A stretch of DNA of 64,000 nucleotides. Source: Streptomyces sp. NBC_00259 (lineage in GTDB: Bacteria > Actinomycetota > Actinomycetes > Streptomycetales > Streptomycetaceae). Of the stretch, positions 52,652-61,346 are shown in pieces. Both the position numbers and the translations under genes were made by a program. Location of the stretch: positions 4,839,501 to 4,903,500 of the forward strand of contig NZ_CP108080.1 of assembly GCF_036181745.1 (NCBI RefSeq). The letters run 5' to 3'. The stretch's first letter is position 1, and each line of letters begins with the position of its first letter. The notes beneath the pieces are model-generated. The model saw only the letters and a program-made list of their open reading frames with translations. It was not told the origin of the DNA and ran no database searches.

Positions 52652-53248
52652 TTACGGCTTCAGGCCCCGCAGGGTCAGGGTCAGCAGGCGGTCGGCGAGT
52701 TCCGGGTCCGTGGGGGCCTGCTCCGCGGCCAGCGCGATGGCGTTGGTCAGCTGCATCAGGTCGGCGACGGAGACGTCGGTGCGGACCGTGCCCGCCTGCT
52801 GCGCGCGGGCGAGGAGACGGGCGCCCGCCTCGCGCAGGGGGACACTGCACTGGGAGAGGGCCGAACTCGCGTCGTGCGAGGCGGACATGAGCGCGCGTGC
52901 GACGCCGCGATACTCACCCGCATGAGTGACGACGGCACGCAGCCACTCCACGAGCGCCGCGCACGGCTGCTCCGCCGAGGCCAGCTCCCTCGACCGGGAG
53001 AGCAGTGACTCCAGCGCGTCCTGGAAGACCGCGTTCATCAGCGCGTGCCGGTTCGGGAAGTGCCGGTACAGCGTCCCGATGCCCACGCCCGCCCGCCGTG
53101 CGATGTCCTCCAGCGACGCGTCCGTTCCGTGCTCGGCGAACGCCGCGCGCGCCTCGACGAGCAGCCGCTCGTAGTTGCGGCGCGCGTCGGCCCGCATCGG
53201 CCGTGCCGCGCCGCCCGGTACCGGATCAGCTGCCGTACTCGTCGTCAT
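52652..53248 (-). CDS. TetR-family regulator
   Basis: 198 residues. HTH at about residues 20-65: NYERLLVEARAAFAEHGTDASLEDIARRAGVGIGTLYRHFPNRHALM. The rest is an alpha-helical ligand domain ending LADRLLTLTLRGLKP. The start is ATG 53248 (MTTSTAAD); the in-frame starts further upstream would overlap the accA2 terminator region. It is downstream of accA2 but separated by a strong terminator, so it is a separate unit. Its target is unknown. No palindrome was found at its own start. Confidence 0.88.
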   Translation of the reverse strand: MTTSTAADPVPGGAARPMRADARRNYERLLVEARAAFAEHGTDASLEDIARRAGVGIGTLYRHFPNRHALMNAVFQDALESLLSRSRELASAEQPCAALVEWLRAVVTHAGEYRGVARALMSASHDASSALSQCSVPLREAGARLLARAQQAGTVRTDVSVADLMQLTNAIALAAEQAPTDPELADRLLTLTLRGLKP

Positions 53249-53280
53249 GGCACCCAGAATGCCATCGCCGCGCAACGCCG

Positions 53281-53314
53281 ACGGGGCCCGCCGGACGACT
53301 CCGGCGGGCCCCGT
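53281..53314 (-). terminator. Terminator of accA2
   Basis: A perfect 15-bp stem with loop CGAC, 16 bases after the accA2 stop. Confidence 0.82.
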
Positions 53315-53330
53315 ACGCGTCAGGCTGACG

Positions 53331-55085
53331 TCAGTCCTTGATCTCGCAGATCACCGCGCCGGACGTGAGCGAGGCGCCCACCTCGGCGTTCAGCCCCTTG
53401 ACCGTGCCGGAGCGGTGCGCGTTCAGCGGCTGCTCCATCTTCATGGCCTCCAGGACGACGACGAGGTCGCCCTCCTTGACCTCCTGGCCCTCCTCGACGG
53501 CGACCTTGACGATGGTGCCCTGCATCGGGGAGGCCAGCGTGTCGCCGGAGGCGGCGGGCCCGGACTTCTTCGCCGCGCGGCGCTTCGGCTTGGCACCGCC
53601 GGCCGCTGCCGTACGCGCCAGGGTCATGCCCAGCGACGAGGGGAGCGAGACCTCCAGGCGCTTGCCGCCGACCTCGACCACGACCGTCTCGCGGCCCGGC
53701 TCGTCCTCCACCTCGGCGTCGGCCGGAGCGGCGAACGCCGGGATCTCGTTGACGAACTCGGTCTCGATCCAGCGGGTGTGGACGCGGAACGGGTCGCTGG
53801 TGAACGCCGGGTCGGCGACCACCGCACGGTGGAACGGGATGGCCGTGGCCATGCCCTCCACCTGGAACTCCGCCAGCGCCCGCGCCGCACGCTGCAGCGC
53901 CTGCTCGCGCGTCGCGCCGGTGACGATCAGCTTCGCCAGCAGCGAGTCCCACGCGGGACCGATGACGCTGCCGGACTCCACGCCCGCGTCCAGGCGGACA
54001 CCGGGACCGGTGGGCGGGACGAAGGACGTCACGGTGCCGGGCGCGGGCAGGAAGTTACGGCCCGGGTCCTCGCCGTTGATACGGAACTCGAAGGAGTGAC
54101 CCCGCAGCGGCGGGTCGTCGTAACCGAGCTTCTCGCCGTCGGCGATGCGGAACATCTCCCGCACCAGGTCGAGGCCGGTGACCTCTTCGGTGACCGGGTG
54201 CTCGACCTGCAGCCGGGTGTTGACCTCCAGGAAGGAGATCGTGCCGTCCACGCCGACCAGGAACTCCACGGTGCCCGCGCCGACGTAGCGGGCCTCCTTG
54301 AGGATGGCCTTGGAGGCGCGGTACAGCTCGGCGTTCTGCGCCTCGGTGAGGAACGGCGCGGGGGCCTCCTCCACCAGCTTCTGGTGCCGGCGCTGCAGCG
54401 AGCAGTCACGGGTCGACACGACCACGACGTTGCCGTGCTGGTCGGCCAGGCACTGGGTCTCCACGTGCCGGGGCTTGTCCAGGTACCGCTCGACGAAGCA
54501 CTCGCCGCGACCGAACGCGGCGACGGCCTCGCGCACCGCCGAATCGTAGAGCTCCGGGACCTCCTCCAGCGTGCGGGCGACCTTCAGGCCGCGCCCGCCG
54601 CCGCCGAAGGCGGCCTTGATGGCGATCGGCAGCCCGTTCTCCTTGGCGAAGGCGACGACCTCGTCGGCGCCCGAGACCGGGTCGGGGGTGCCGGCGACCA
54701 GCGGGGCACCGGCGCGCTGGGCGATGTGACGGGCGGCCACCTTGTCGCCCAGGTCGCGGATCGCGGCCGGCGGGGGGCCGATCCAGGTCAGCCCGGCGTC
54801 GATGACGGCCTGGGCGAAGTCGGCGTTCTCGGAGAGGAAGCCGTAACCGGGGTGGATGGCGTCCGCGCCGGAGTCGGCCGCGGCCTGGAGGACCTTGGCC
54901 ATGTCCAGATAGCTGGCTGCCGGGGTGTCACCGCCCAGGGCGAACGCTTCGTCGGCCGCGCGGACGTGCAGAGCGTCACGGTCCGGGTCGGCGTAGACGG
55001 CTACGCTCGCGATCCCGGCGTCCCGGCATGCACGGGCAACGCGGACAGCGATCTCGCCTCGGTTGGCGATGAGCACCTTGCGCAC
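53331..55085 (-). CDS. accA2: Acyl-CoA carboxylase alpha subunit (biotin carboxylase and BCCP)
   Basis: 584 residues. The biotin carboxylase domain is residues 1-450: VLIANRGEIAVRVARACRD, the ATP-grasp loop AAFGGGGRGLK, and EVNTRLQVEHPVTEEVTG. An Ala/Pro-rich hinge leads to the biotin carrier domain, ending around VVLEAMKMEQPL with the biotinylated Lys. It carboxylates biotin for acetyl- or propionyl-CoA carboxylation together with the beta subunit (57295) and epsilon (57063). BirA (59095) biotinylates it. In S. coelicolor AccA1 and AccA2 are near-identical (literature memory). The GTG 55085 start gives the standard N-terminus. Confidence 0.95.
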   Translation of the reverse strand: MRKVLIANRGEIAVRVARACRDAGIASVAVYADPDRDALHVRAADEAFALGGDTPAASYLDMAKVLQAAADSGADAIHPGYGFLSENADFAQAVIDAGLTWIGPPPAAIRDLGDKVAARHIAQRAGAPLVAGTPDPVSGADEVVAFAKENGLPIAIKAAFGGGGRGLKVARTLEEVPELYDSAVREAVAAFGRGECFVERYLDKPRHVETQCLADQHGNVVVVSTRDCSLQRRHQKLVEEAPAPFLTEAQNAELYRASKAILKEARYVGAGTVEFLVGVDGTISFLEVNTRLQVEHPVTEEVTGLDLVREMFRIADGEKLGYDDPPLRGHSFEFRINGEDPGRNFLPAPGTVTSFVPPTGPGVRLDAGVESGSVIGPAWDSLLAKLIVTGATREQALQRAARALAEFQVEGMATAIPFHRAVVADPAFTSDPFRVHTRWIETEFVNEIPAFAAPADAEVEDEPGRETVVVEVGGKRLEVSLPSSLGMTLARTAAAGGAKPKRRAAKKSGPAASGDTLASPMQGTIVKVAVEEGQEVKEGDLVVVLEAMKMEQPLNAHRSGTVKGLNAEVGASLTSGAVICEIKD

Positions 55086-55556
55086 GATGGCTCCCTCCTT
55101 GCTGTTATTCCGGGGGATCCCACCCCCGGTGTGCGGCTACGCCGCGGGCCGGTCCCCGGTCCGGGCGCGCCGGGACCGGAGCACTCGGCAGGTCACCGCG
55201 CCGAAGACTTCGCTGAAACACGCTGAGTTTAGGGACTACCGACACGGCCTTTCGACCCGTTCCCAGTCGTGAGCTTGCCCACACGGAGGGTGATCCGAGG
55301 CGTATCCGTATCGCGAAAGCCCTTGTCGCACCACGGTACGCCGGGTTCCTCCTGAGCAGCGTAGCCGTCCGATGTGGTCAAGGTCTCTGCCCGGGCGGCC
55401 AGCGGCGCCACGCGTTTCTTTGTGGAGTCCCTACGAATGGCCGAATGATTCTTTGCCTGTGCCCGGACCCTTGTCCACGGGTTTACCCGTTAGTAGCGTT
55501 CGCGGTGTCGTTCGTACTGCTGGTAACAGAGGCTGTGAACCAAAGGGGTGGGCGCC
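55086..55556. other. Intergenic region between accA2 and a membrane-protein gene
   Basis: About 470 bases without a gene. It holds a 7-bp hairpin (CCGGGGG/CCCCCGG, about 55112-55131) in the accA2 leader, a -10-like TAAACT for accA2 on the minus strand (55231-55226), and the promoter at 55471-55499 for the plus-strand gene. Confidence 0.5.
55471..55499 (+). promoter_or_regulatory. Promoter with embedded inverted repeat
   Basis: TTGTCC (55471-55476), a 17-base spacer and TAGCGT (55494-55499). The spacer contains ACGGGT-TT-ACCCGT (55477-55490), a perfect 6-bp inverted repeat that could be an operator. Confidence 0.5.
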
Positions 55557-56018
55557 GTGGTGCGCAGACCGGTGGCCGTGGTGGCCGCGATCGTGCTCTA
55601 TCTGGAAGCCGTGGGCATCGTGGTGATCAACGGCGTTCTCGCCACCTTCGTGGGCAAGCAGAACATGTCCCTGGACGGCCTCGACCCCGAAGCCATGGCC
55701 ATGGGCACGTGGGTGATGGGCGGGGTGTTCGGCGTCTTCCTCGCCGCCTGCGGCACGGTCCTTCTCGTGGCGGGCATCCGTGACCGTGCGCCCGGCCGCT
55801 TCGGCCGCATCCTGCTGGTCAGCTGCGCGGTCGTGCACGGTGTCCTGGGTGCGCTGACCGTGGGTCTGGTCGGCTGGCACGCGTTCGCGTTCCTGATGGT
55901 GGTGCTGGGACTGGTCGTGCTGTCGCTCGTCGCGTACGGCACGCCGGGCGCGGAGAAGAGTGCGGAGAAGAGCGAGGACGGCGGCCCCGTGGTCAGCGAC
56001 GGCGCCGCCACCGCCTGA
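55557..56018 (+). CDS. Four-helix membrane protein of unknown function
   Basis: 153 residues. Four hydrophobic segments: AVVAAIVLYLEAVGIVVINGVLA, WVMGGVFGVFLAACGTVLLVAG, ILLVSCAVVHGVLGALTVGLVG and FLMVVLGLVVLSLVAYG. The C-terminus is acidic and polar. The long loop after helix 1 (KQNMSLDGLDPEAMAMGT) is probably outside. AAAGGGG (55542-55548) is eight bases before GTG 55557, which favours this start over GTG 55548. I do not recognise a family. It faces maf convergently. Confidence 0.75.
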   Translation: MVRRPVAVVAAIVLYLEAVGIVVINGVLATFVGKQNMSLDGLDPEAMAMGTWVMGGVFGVFLAACGTVLLVAGIRDRAPGRFGRILLVSCAVVHGVLGALTVGLVGWHAFAFLMVVLGLVVLSLVAYGTPGAEKSAEKSEDGGPVVSDGAATA

Positions 56019-56060
56019 GGACTCTCCCGGGGCGCGGCGCCCGCCGGCGTACGGCCCGCG

Positions 56061-56666
56061 TCAGACCCAGAGGTCCGTGATCCCGATCCCCAGCTCGCCC
56101 AGCAGCCGCCGGAGCAGCGGCAGCGACAGCCCGATGACATTGCCGTGGCTGCCCTCGATGGCGTCCACGAACGGCGCCGAGCGGCCGTCCAGCGTGAACG
56201 CGCCCGCCACGTGCAGCGGTTCGCCGCTGGCGACGTACGCGGCGATCTCGGCGTCCGTCGGCTCGCCGAAGCGGACCGTGGTGGAGGCGGTCGCGGAGAC
56301 GCGGCGGCCGGAAGCGGTGTCGATGACGCAGTGGCCGGTCTGCAGGATGCCGGCGCGGCCGCGTATGGACTTCCAGCGGGTGGTGGCCTCCTCCGCGTCG
56401 GCGGGCTTGCCGAAGGCCTCACCGTCGAGTTCGAGGACGGAGTCGCAGCCGATGACGAGGGCGCCGGCGGCGTCGGGCCGCCCGGCCACCGCGGCGGCCT
56501 TCGTCTCGGCGAGGACCAGCGCGAGCGCGCCCGGATCGGGTGCGGTCAGCGCGTCCTCGTCGACACCGCTGACGATCACCTCCGGCGCGAGCCCGGCGTC
56601 CCGGAGCAGATTGAGTCGGGCGGGCGAGGCGGAGGCAAGCACGACACGACGGCGCTGATCACTCAT
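56061..56666 (-). CDS. maf: Maf-like nucleotide pyrophosphatase
   Basis: 201 residues. RRVVLASASPARLNLLRDAGL is the Maf signature, followed by the catalytic region IGCDSVLELDGEAFGKP and the late GSHGNVIGLSLPLL. Maf proteins hydrolyse dTTP, UTP or modified nucleotides to monophosphates and affect septum formation in some bacteria. TACGAT (56679-56674) lies seven bases before ATG 56666, so the mRNA may be leaderless and this start is preferred over ATG 56675. Confidence 0.9.
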   Translation of the reverse strand: MSDQRRRVVLASASPARLNLLRDAGLAPEVIVSGVDEDALTAPDPGALALVLAETKAAAVAGRPDAAGALVIGCDSVLELDGEAFGKPADAEEATTRWKSIRGRAGILQTGHCVIDTASGRRVSATASTTVRFGEPTDAEIAAYVASGEPLHVAGAFTLDGRSAPFVDAIEGSHGNVIGLSLPLLRRLLGELGIGITDLWV

Positions 56667-56859
56667 GCGGGCCATCGTAGGCGCCGTGTGCGACCGCGTG
56701 GGCGCGGACCAGGGATACGCGACGACCGCCCCGGGCCGCGGTCCTGGTGCGGGCGGCCGGCGTGGGCACGGGGCCACGTGGGCGCCGGGTGCCGGCCTCG
56801 CTGTACGGCAGCCGGGCTCCGGCCTCGCGGTACGGCACGTCGCAGGCGGCCCGGCGCGG

Positions 56860-56988
56860 TCAGTGCAGGCCCACCACGAACATCGCGACGATCATGGCGA
56901 GGGCCAGCAGGATTCCCGCGCGGCGCAGCATCGCCTGCATGTCGCGCATGTCCTGTGGGGGTTCGTTCTCCGGGTCGGACCACAGCAT
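56860..56988 (-). CDS. 42-residue single-helix membrane protein
   Basis: A 42-residue reading frame on the minus strand: MLWSDPENEPPQDMRDMQAM, then an amphipathic/basic turn (LRRAG) and one hydrophobic helix ILLALAMIVAMFVVGLH. Its position between accE and maf, and its clean domain structure, support a real gene. I recall a small gene in the same place in S. coelicolor. Function unknown. GGAAG lies directly upstream of the start, closer than usual. Confidence 0.65.
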   Translation of the reverse strand: MLWSDPENEPPQDMRDMQAMLRRAGILLALAMIVAMFVVGLH

Positions 56989-57014
56989 GCTTCCGATCGT
57001 GCTGGCGGGACGGC

Positions 57015-57048
57015 CCGGGCGCCTGAGTACGCGTACTCAGGCGCCCGG
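57015..57048. terminator. 34-bp perfect palindrome after accE
   Basis: Two perfect 17-base arms centred on GTACGCGTAC, 15 bases after the accE stop. It most likely terminates the accB-accE operon. Confidence 0.8.
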
Positions 57049-57062
57049 TGCCGATGGACCAG

Positions 57063-57269
57063 TCAGCCCGGCCAGAACGTGCGCGTCCAGGCCCGGGGGC
57101 CCGGTCGCAGGGCCCGGGCCCGCGCGATCCGTGCGGGATCCGACCACTCCTCGGGCGGTTGCGGCGCGCCCGAGGAGGCCGAGGCCGTCGCCGCGGCGCG
57201 CGCCTGGACCACCGCCAGGGCGGCGGCCAGCTCCTCCGGGGTCGGGTTTCCCCGTACGACCTTGATCAT
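57063..57269 (-). CDS. accE: Acyl-CoA carboxylase epsilon subunit
   Basis: 68 residues. IKVVRGNPTPEELAAALAVVQARAAA is the conserved actinobacterial epsilon motif. The C-terminus ends in W-rich DPARIARARALRPGPRAWTRTFWPG. The subunit binds the alpha-beta complex and raises its activity (family knowledge). It starts 25 bases after the beta-subunit stop, in the same operon. The C-terminal Trp motif (W...W) is typical of the family. Confidence 0.9.
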   Translation of the reverse strand: MIKVVRGNPTPEELAAALAVVQARAAATASASSGAPQPPEEWSDPARIARARALRPGPRAWTRTFWPG

Positions 57270-57294
57270 CGCGGCTCCTCGCGGTCTCGGGGAT

Positions 57295-58896
57295 CTACAG
57301 GGGGATGTTGCCGTGCTTCTTCGGGGGAAGGTTTTCCCGCTTCGTCCGCAGCTGACGCAGGCCCTTGACCACCTGCGCGCGGGTCTCGGACGGCATGATC
57401 ACGGCGTCGATGTAGCCGCGCTCGGCCGCGGTGTAGGGGTTGAGGAGGGCGTCCTCGTAGTCCGCGATCAGTTCGGCGCGGACCGTCTCCTGGGCCTCCG
57501 CGTCCCCGGCGGCCGCGATCGTGCGGCGGTGCAGGATGTTCACCGCGCCCTGCGCGCCCATCACCGCGATCTGCGCCGTCGGCCACGCGAGGTTCAGGTC
57601 CGCGCCCAGGTGCTTGGAGCCCATGACGTCGTACGCGCCGCCGAACGCCTTGCGCGTGATGACGGTGATCAGAGGGACGGTCGCCTCTGCGTAGGCGTAG
57701 ATCAGCTTGGCGCCGCGGCGGATGATGCCGCCGTACTCCTGGTCCACACCCGGCAGGAAGCCGGGCACGTCCACGAACGTCAGCACCGGGATGTTGAACG
57801 CGTCGCAGGTGCGCACGAACCGCGCGGCCTTCTCGCTGGCGTCGATGTCGAGACAGCCCGCGAACTGCATGGGCTGGTTGGCGACGATACCGACCGGGAA
57901 GCCCTCGACCCGGCCGAAGCCGGTGACGATGTTCGGCGCGAACATCGCCTGGGTCTCCAGGAATTCACCGTCGTCCAGCACATGCTCGATGATCGTGTGC
58001 ATGTCGTACGGCTGGTTGGCGCTGTCCGGCATCAGCGTGTCCAGCTCCTGGTCCTCGGCGGTGAGGTCCAGCGAGGTGTCCTCCGGGAAGGCCGGCGGCT
58101 CGGACAGGTTGTTCGACGGAAGGTACGACAGCAGCGACTTGACGTACTCGATCGCGTCCTTCTCGTCGCCGGCCATGTGGTGCGCGACACCGGACGTGGT
58201 GTTGTGCGTACGGGCGCCGCCCAGTTCCTCGAAGCCCACGTCCTCGCCGGTGACCGTCTTGATGACGTCGGGTCCGGTGATGAACATGTGCGACGTCTGG
58301 TCCACCATGACCGTGAAGTCGGTGATCGCGGGGGAGTAGACGGCCCCGCCCGCGCACGGGCCGACGACCAGCGAGATCTGCGGGATCACGCCGGAGGCAT
58401 GGGTGTTCCGGCGGAAGATCTCGCCGTACATGCCCAGGGCGCTGACGCCCTCCTGGATCCGCGCGCCGCCGGAGTCGTTGATCCCGATGACCGGACAGCC
58501 GGTCTTCAGCGCGAAGTCCATCACCTTGATGATCTTCTGGCCGAACACCTCGCCCAACGCCCCGCCGAAGACCGTGAAGTCCTGCGAGAACACGGCCACC
58601 GGCCGGCCGTCCACCGTGCCGTAGCCGGTGACGACACCGTCACCGTACGGTCGGGTCTTCTCCAGGCCGAAGTTGGTCGAACGGTGTCGTGCGAGCTCGT
58701 CCAGCTCGACGAACGACCCCTCGTCGAGGAGGAGTTCGATCCGTTCACGGGCCGTCAGCTTGCCCTTGGCGTGCTGCTTCTCGACCGCGCGCTCGGAGCC
58801 CGCGTGCGTCGCCTCGTGGACACGGCGCTGGAAATCCGCGATTTTGCCAGCGGTGGTGTGGATGTCGATCTCGTGGTGCTCTGCCGGCTCGGACAT
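57295..58896 (-). CDS. pccB: Acyl-CoA carboxylase beta subunit (carboxyltransferase)
   Basis: 533 residues. Both carboxyltransferase halves are present: INDSGGARIQEGVSALGMYGEIFRRN (acyl-CoA oxyanion hole) and VDVPGFLPGVDQEYGGIIRRGAKLIYAYAEATVPLITVITRKAFGGAYDVMGSK (biotin site). It transfers CO2 from biotin to propionyl- or acetyl-CoA. Residue Asp in the DVPGFLP region is the usual specificity site for propionyl-CoA-type enzymes, but I cannot fix the number from sequence alone. The start ATG 58896 gives MSEPAEHHEIDIHTT. It is divergent from birA. Confidence 0.93.
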   Translation of the reverse strand: MSEPAEHHEIDIHTTAGKIADFQRRVHEATHAGSERAVEKQHAKGKLTARERIELLLDEGSFVELDELARHRSTNFGLEKTRPYGDGVVTGYGTVDGRPVAVFSQDFTVFGGALGEVFGQKIIKVMDFALKTGCPVIGINDSGGARIQEGVSALGMYGEIFRRNTHASGVIPQISLVVGPCAGGAVYSPAITDFTVMVDQTSHMFITGPDVIKTVTGEDVGFEELGGARTHNTTSGVAHHMAGDEKDAIEYVKSLLSYLPSNNLSEPPAFPEDTSLDLTAEDQELDTLMPDSANQPYDMHTIIEHVLDDGEFLETQAMFAPNIVTGFGRVEGFPVGIVANQPMQFAGCLDIDASEKAARFVRTCDAFNIPVLTFVDVPGFLPGVDQEYGGIIRRGAKLIYAYAEATVPLITVITRKAFGGAYDVMGSKHLGADLNLAWPTAQIAVMGAQGAVNILHRRTIAAAGDAEAQETVRAELIADYEDALLNPYTAAERGYIDAVIMPSETRAQVVKGLRQLRTKRENLPPKKHGNIPL

Positions 58897-58968
58897 CGGG
58901 ATGCGGCTCCCTGCCTGGTCACGGGGGTGTTGGCTACGGTGAAGAGAGGTCTGGCTACTGACTCGTAG

Positions 58969-58986
58969 CGTATCGGCGCGGATACG
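58969..58986. promoter_or_regulatory. Inverted repeat between accB-type gene and birA
   Basis: CGTATC-GGCGCG-GATACG lies in the 198-base divergent gap and could coordinate the carboxylase with its biotin ligase. It is a candidate operator only. Confidence 0.35.
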
Positions 58987-59094
58987 GTTCGGCAGTGCGG
59001 CGTTGGCCACACCCCGGGGTGCTTGCGCACGTGACCCGACACGGTCCTCCGCGTGGTTCGCGCCGCGGGGACCGAAGGGTTCAAGCTGTGCGGC

Positions 59095-59958
59095 ATGACG
59101 CCTCACGACGCCTTCCACGGCCGCTGGTCCGATCTCGACCGTCCGCCGCTGAACGCCACCGCGCTGCGCCGCGCCCTGATCCGCCCCGGCGGTCTGTGGA
59201 CCTCGCTCGACATCGTCGAGGCGACCGGCTCCACCAATTCCGATCTCGCCGCCCGCGCCGGTGAGCTCGCCGAGGGGGCCGTGCTCGTCGCCGAGGAGCA
59301 GACCGCGGGGCGCGGCCGCCTCGACCGCAGCTGGACGGCGCCCGCGCGCTCCGGGCTCTTCCTGTCCGTCCTGCTCAAGCCGGACGTGCCCGTGGACCGC
59401 TGGGGCTGGCTGCCGCTGCTCACCGGAGTCGCCGCCGCGACCGGACTGGCCAGGGCGGCCGGCGCCGACTTCACCCTCAAGTGGCCGAACGACCTGCTGG
59501 TGAAGGTCGGCGGCGAGGAGCGCAAGACCGGCGGCATCCTCGCCGAGCGGGTCGGCACGGACGGCGTCGTCATCGGCATCGGCATCAACGTCACCCTCCG
59601 CGAGGACGAGCTCCCGGTGCCCCAGGCGGGCTCCCTCGTCCTCGCCGACGCCATCTCCACCGACCGCGACCCGCTGCTGCGGGCCCTGCTGCGTTCGCTG
59701 GAGAACTGGTACGGGACCTGGCGCGCGGCCAACGGCGACGCGCACGCCTCACGGCTCCAGGAGACGTACGCGGCGGGCTGCTCCACCCTGGGCCTCACCG
59801 TGCGTGCCGAGCTGCCGGGCGACCGGACGCTGGTCGGCGAGGCGGTCGCGATCGACAGCGACGGACGACTGGTGGTGACCACTCCGGACGGCAAGGATCA
59901 CCCCATCGGCGCCGGTGACATCGTCCACCTGCGGCCGGGCGGCCAGGACACCCCCTGA
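59095..59958 (+). CDS. birA: Biotin-[acetyl-CoA-carboxylase] ligase
   Basis: 287 residues. EATGSTNSDLAARAG begins the ligase fold, then the biotin/ATP site EEQTAGRGRLDRSW and LKWPNDLLVKVGGEERKTGGILAER, followed by a C-terminal SH3-like domain (GRLVVTTPDGKDHPIGAGDIVHLRPG). The N-terminal DNA-binding domain of E. coli BirA is absent, so this is a ligase only. It biotinylates AccA2. ATG 59095 is chosen because residues from there match the family. Confidence 0.93.
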   Translation: MTPHDAFHGRWSDLDRPPLNATALRRALIRPGGLWTSLDIVEATGSTNSDLAARAGELAEGAVLVAEEQTAGRGRLDRSWTAPARSGLFLSVLLKPDVPVDRWGWLPLLTGVAAATGLARAAGADFTLKWPNDLLVKVGGEERKTGGILAERVGTDGVVIGIGINVTLREDELPVPQAGSLVLADAISTDRDPLLRALLRSLENWYGTWRAANGDAHASRLQETYAAGCSTLGLTVRAELPGDRTLVGEAVAIDSDGRLVVTTPDGKDHPIGAGDIVHLRPGGQDTP

Positions 59959-60106
59959 CGGGGCGGGCCGCCGGGACGTGAGCCAGGGCACACCTGCCGT
60001 ATCGTTGAGGCCGCGCCGGGCATCCGCGGTCGTACGCGGACCAGCGGACCAGCACGGCACGACAGATCGGCAGGGCAGTGCGCACGGAACGGGCAGGAGG
60101 CGGCCG

Positions 60107-61306
60107 GTGACCGTCGACGACACGACCTCCGGCGCGGGCGCTTCCGGCGACGGCCCCTCGGGCGGCGGCGCCTCCGGCTCCGGCAGGAAGCAGACGTCGG
60201 ACGTCCACCCGACGCCGCACCACGAGGTCGACCACACCGTCGAGCCGACCAAGGACCCGCTCGCCATCCGTCTGGAGCAGCTGATCCTCGGCGCCGACCG
60301 GCGCTACACGCCGTTCCAGGCCGCCAGGACCGCCGGGGTCTCCATGGACCTGGCCTCCCGCTTCTGGCGGGCCATGGGCTTCGCCGACATCGGCCAGGCC
60401 AAGGCGCTCACCGAGGCCGATGTGCTCGCGCTGCGCCGGCTCGCCGGTCTGGTGGAGGCAGGGCTGCTGAGCGAGCCGATGGCGGTGCAGGTGGCGCGGT
60501 CGACCGGGCAGACCACGGCGCGGCTCGCGGAATGGCAGATCGACTCCTTCCTGGAGGGTCTGACCGAGCCGCCCGAGCCGGGGATGACCCGTACCGAGGT
60601 CACCTATCCGCTGGTCGAGCTGCTGCTCCCGGAGCTGGAGGAGTTCCTCGTCTATGTGTGGCGGCGCCAGCTGGCCGCCGCCACCGGCCGGGTCGTGCAG
60701 GCCGCGGACGACGAGGAGATGGTGGACCGGCGGCTCGCGGTCGGTTTCGCGGACCTCGTCGGATTCACCCGGCTCACCCGCCGTCTGGAGGAGGAGGAGC
60801 TCGGCGAGCTGGTCGAGGCCTTCGAGACGACCTGCGCCGACCTGGTCGCCGCGCACGGCGGCCGGTTGATCAAGACCCTCGGGGACGAGGTGCTGTACGC
60901 GGCGGACGACGCCGGTACGGCCGCGGAGATCGCGCTGCGGCTGATCGAGACGCTGACGAACGACGACTCCATGCCGGCGCTGCGGGTCGGTATCGCGTTC
61001 GGGACGGTCACGACCCGGATGGGCGACGTGTTCGGTACGACGGTGAACCTGGCGAGCCGGCTGACGTCGATAGCGCCGAAGGACGCGGTCCTGGTGGACG
61101 GGGCGTTCGCGGAGGAGCTGTCGCGTACGGGGGACGCACCCGTGTCGGAGGCGGAGGCCGCGGAGGCGGCGGCCGCAGCCGAGAAGGAGGGCGAGGAGCC
61201 GGTGGCCGCCTCGAAGTACCGTTTCGCGCTGCAGCCCATGTGGCAGCGGCCGGTGCGTGGACTGGGTGTGGTCGAGCCCTGGCTGTTGACGAGGCGCCCC
61301 ACCTAG
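60107..61306 (+). CDS. cya: Class III adenylate cyclase
   Basis: 399 residues. The N-terminal 45 residues are low-complexity. A helical region (about 55-165) contains YTPFQAARTAGVSMDLASRFWRAMGF, the actinobacterial pH-sensor-like/regulatory module. The catalytic domain runs from LAVGFADLVGFTRLTRRLEEEEL, with the first metal Asp, over IKTLGDEVLYAADD, to VGIAFGTVTTRMGDVFGTTVNLASRLTS, with the transition-state residues. It makes cAMP. AGGAGG upstream supports GTG 60107. In S. coelicolor the corresponding cya is required for germination and normal growth (literature memory). Confidence 0.93.
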   Translation: MTVDDTTSGAGASGDGPSGGGASGSGRKQTSDVHPTPHHEVDHTVEPTKDPLAIRLEQLILGADRRYTPFQAARTAGVSMDLASRFWRAMGFADIGQAKALTEADVLALRRLAGLVEAGLLSEPMAVQVARSTGQTTARLAEWQIDSFLEGLTEPPEPGMTRTEVTYPLVELLLPELEEFLVYVWRRQLAAATGRVVQAADDEEMVDRRLAVGFADLVGFTRLTRRLEEEELGELVEAFETTCADLVAAHGGRLIKTLGDEVLYAADDAGTAAEIALRLIETLTNDDSMPALRVGIAFGTVTTRMGDVFGTTVNLASRLTSIAPKDAVLVDGAFAEELSRTGDAPVSEAEAAEAAAAAEKEGEEPVAASKYRFALQPMWQRPVRGLGVVEPWLLTRRPT

Positions 61307-61313
61307 GATCCCC

Positions 61314-61334
61314 CTGGTAACGACCGTTAACCAG
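61314..61334 (+). promoter_or_regulatory. Inverted repeat before enoyl-CoA hydratase
   Basis: CTGGTAACGACCGTTAACCAG, an imperfect palindrome with core TAACG-AC-CGTTA, ends nine bases before the start region and overlaps the Shine-Dalgarno (CCAGGAGG). It resembles a TetR-type operator. Confidence 0.4.
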
Positions 61335-61346
61335 GAGGGTGCACCC

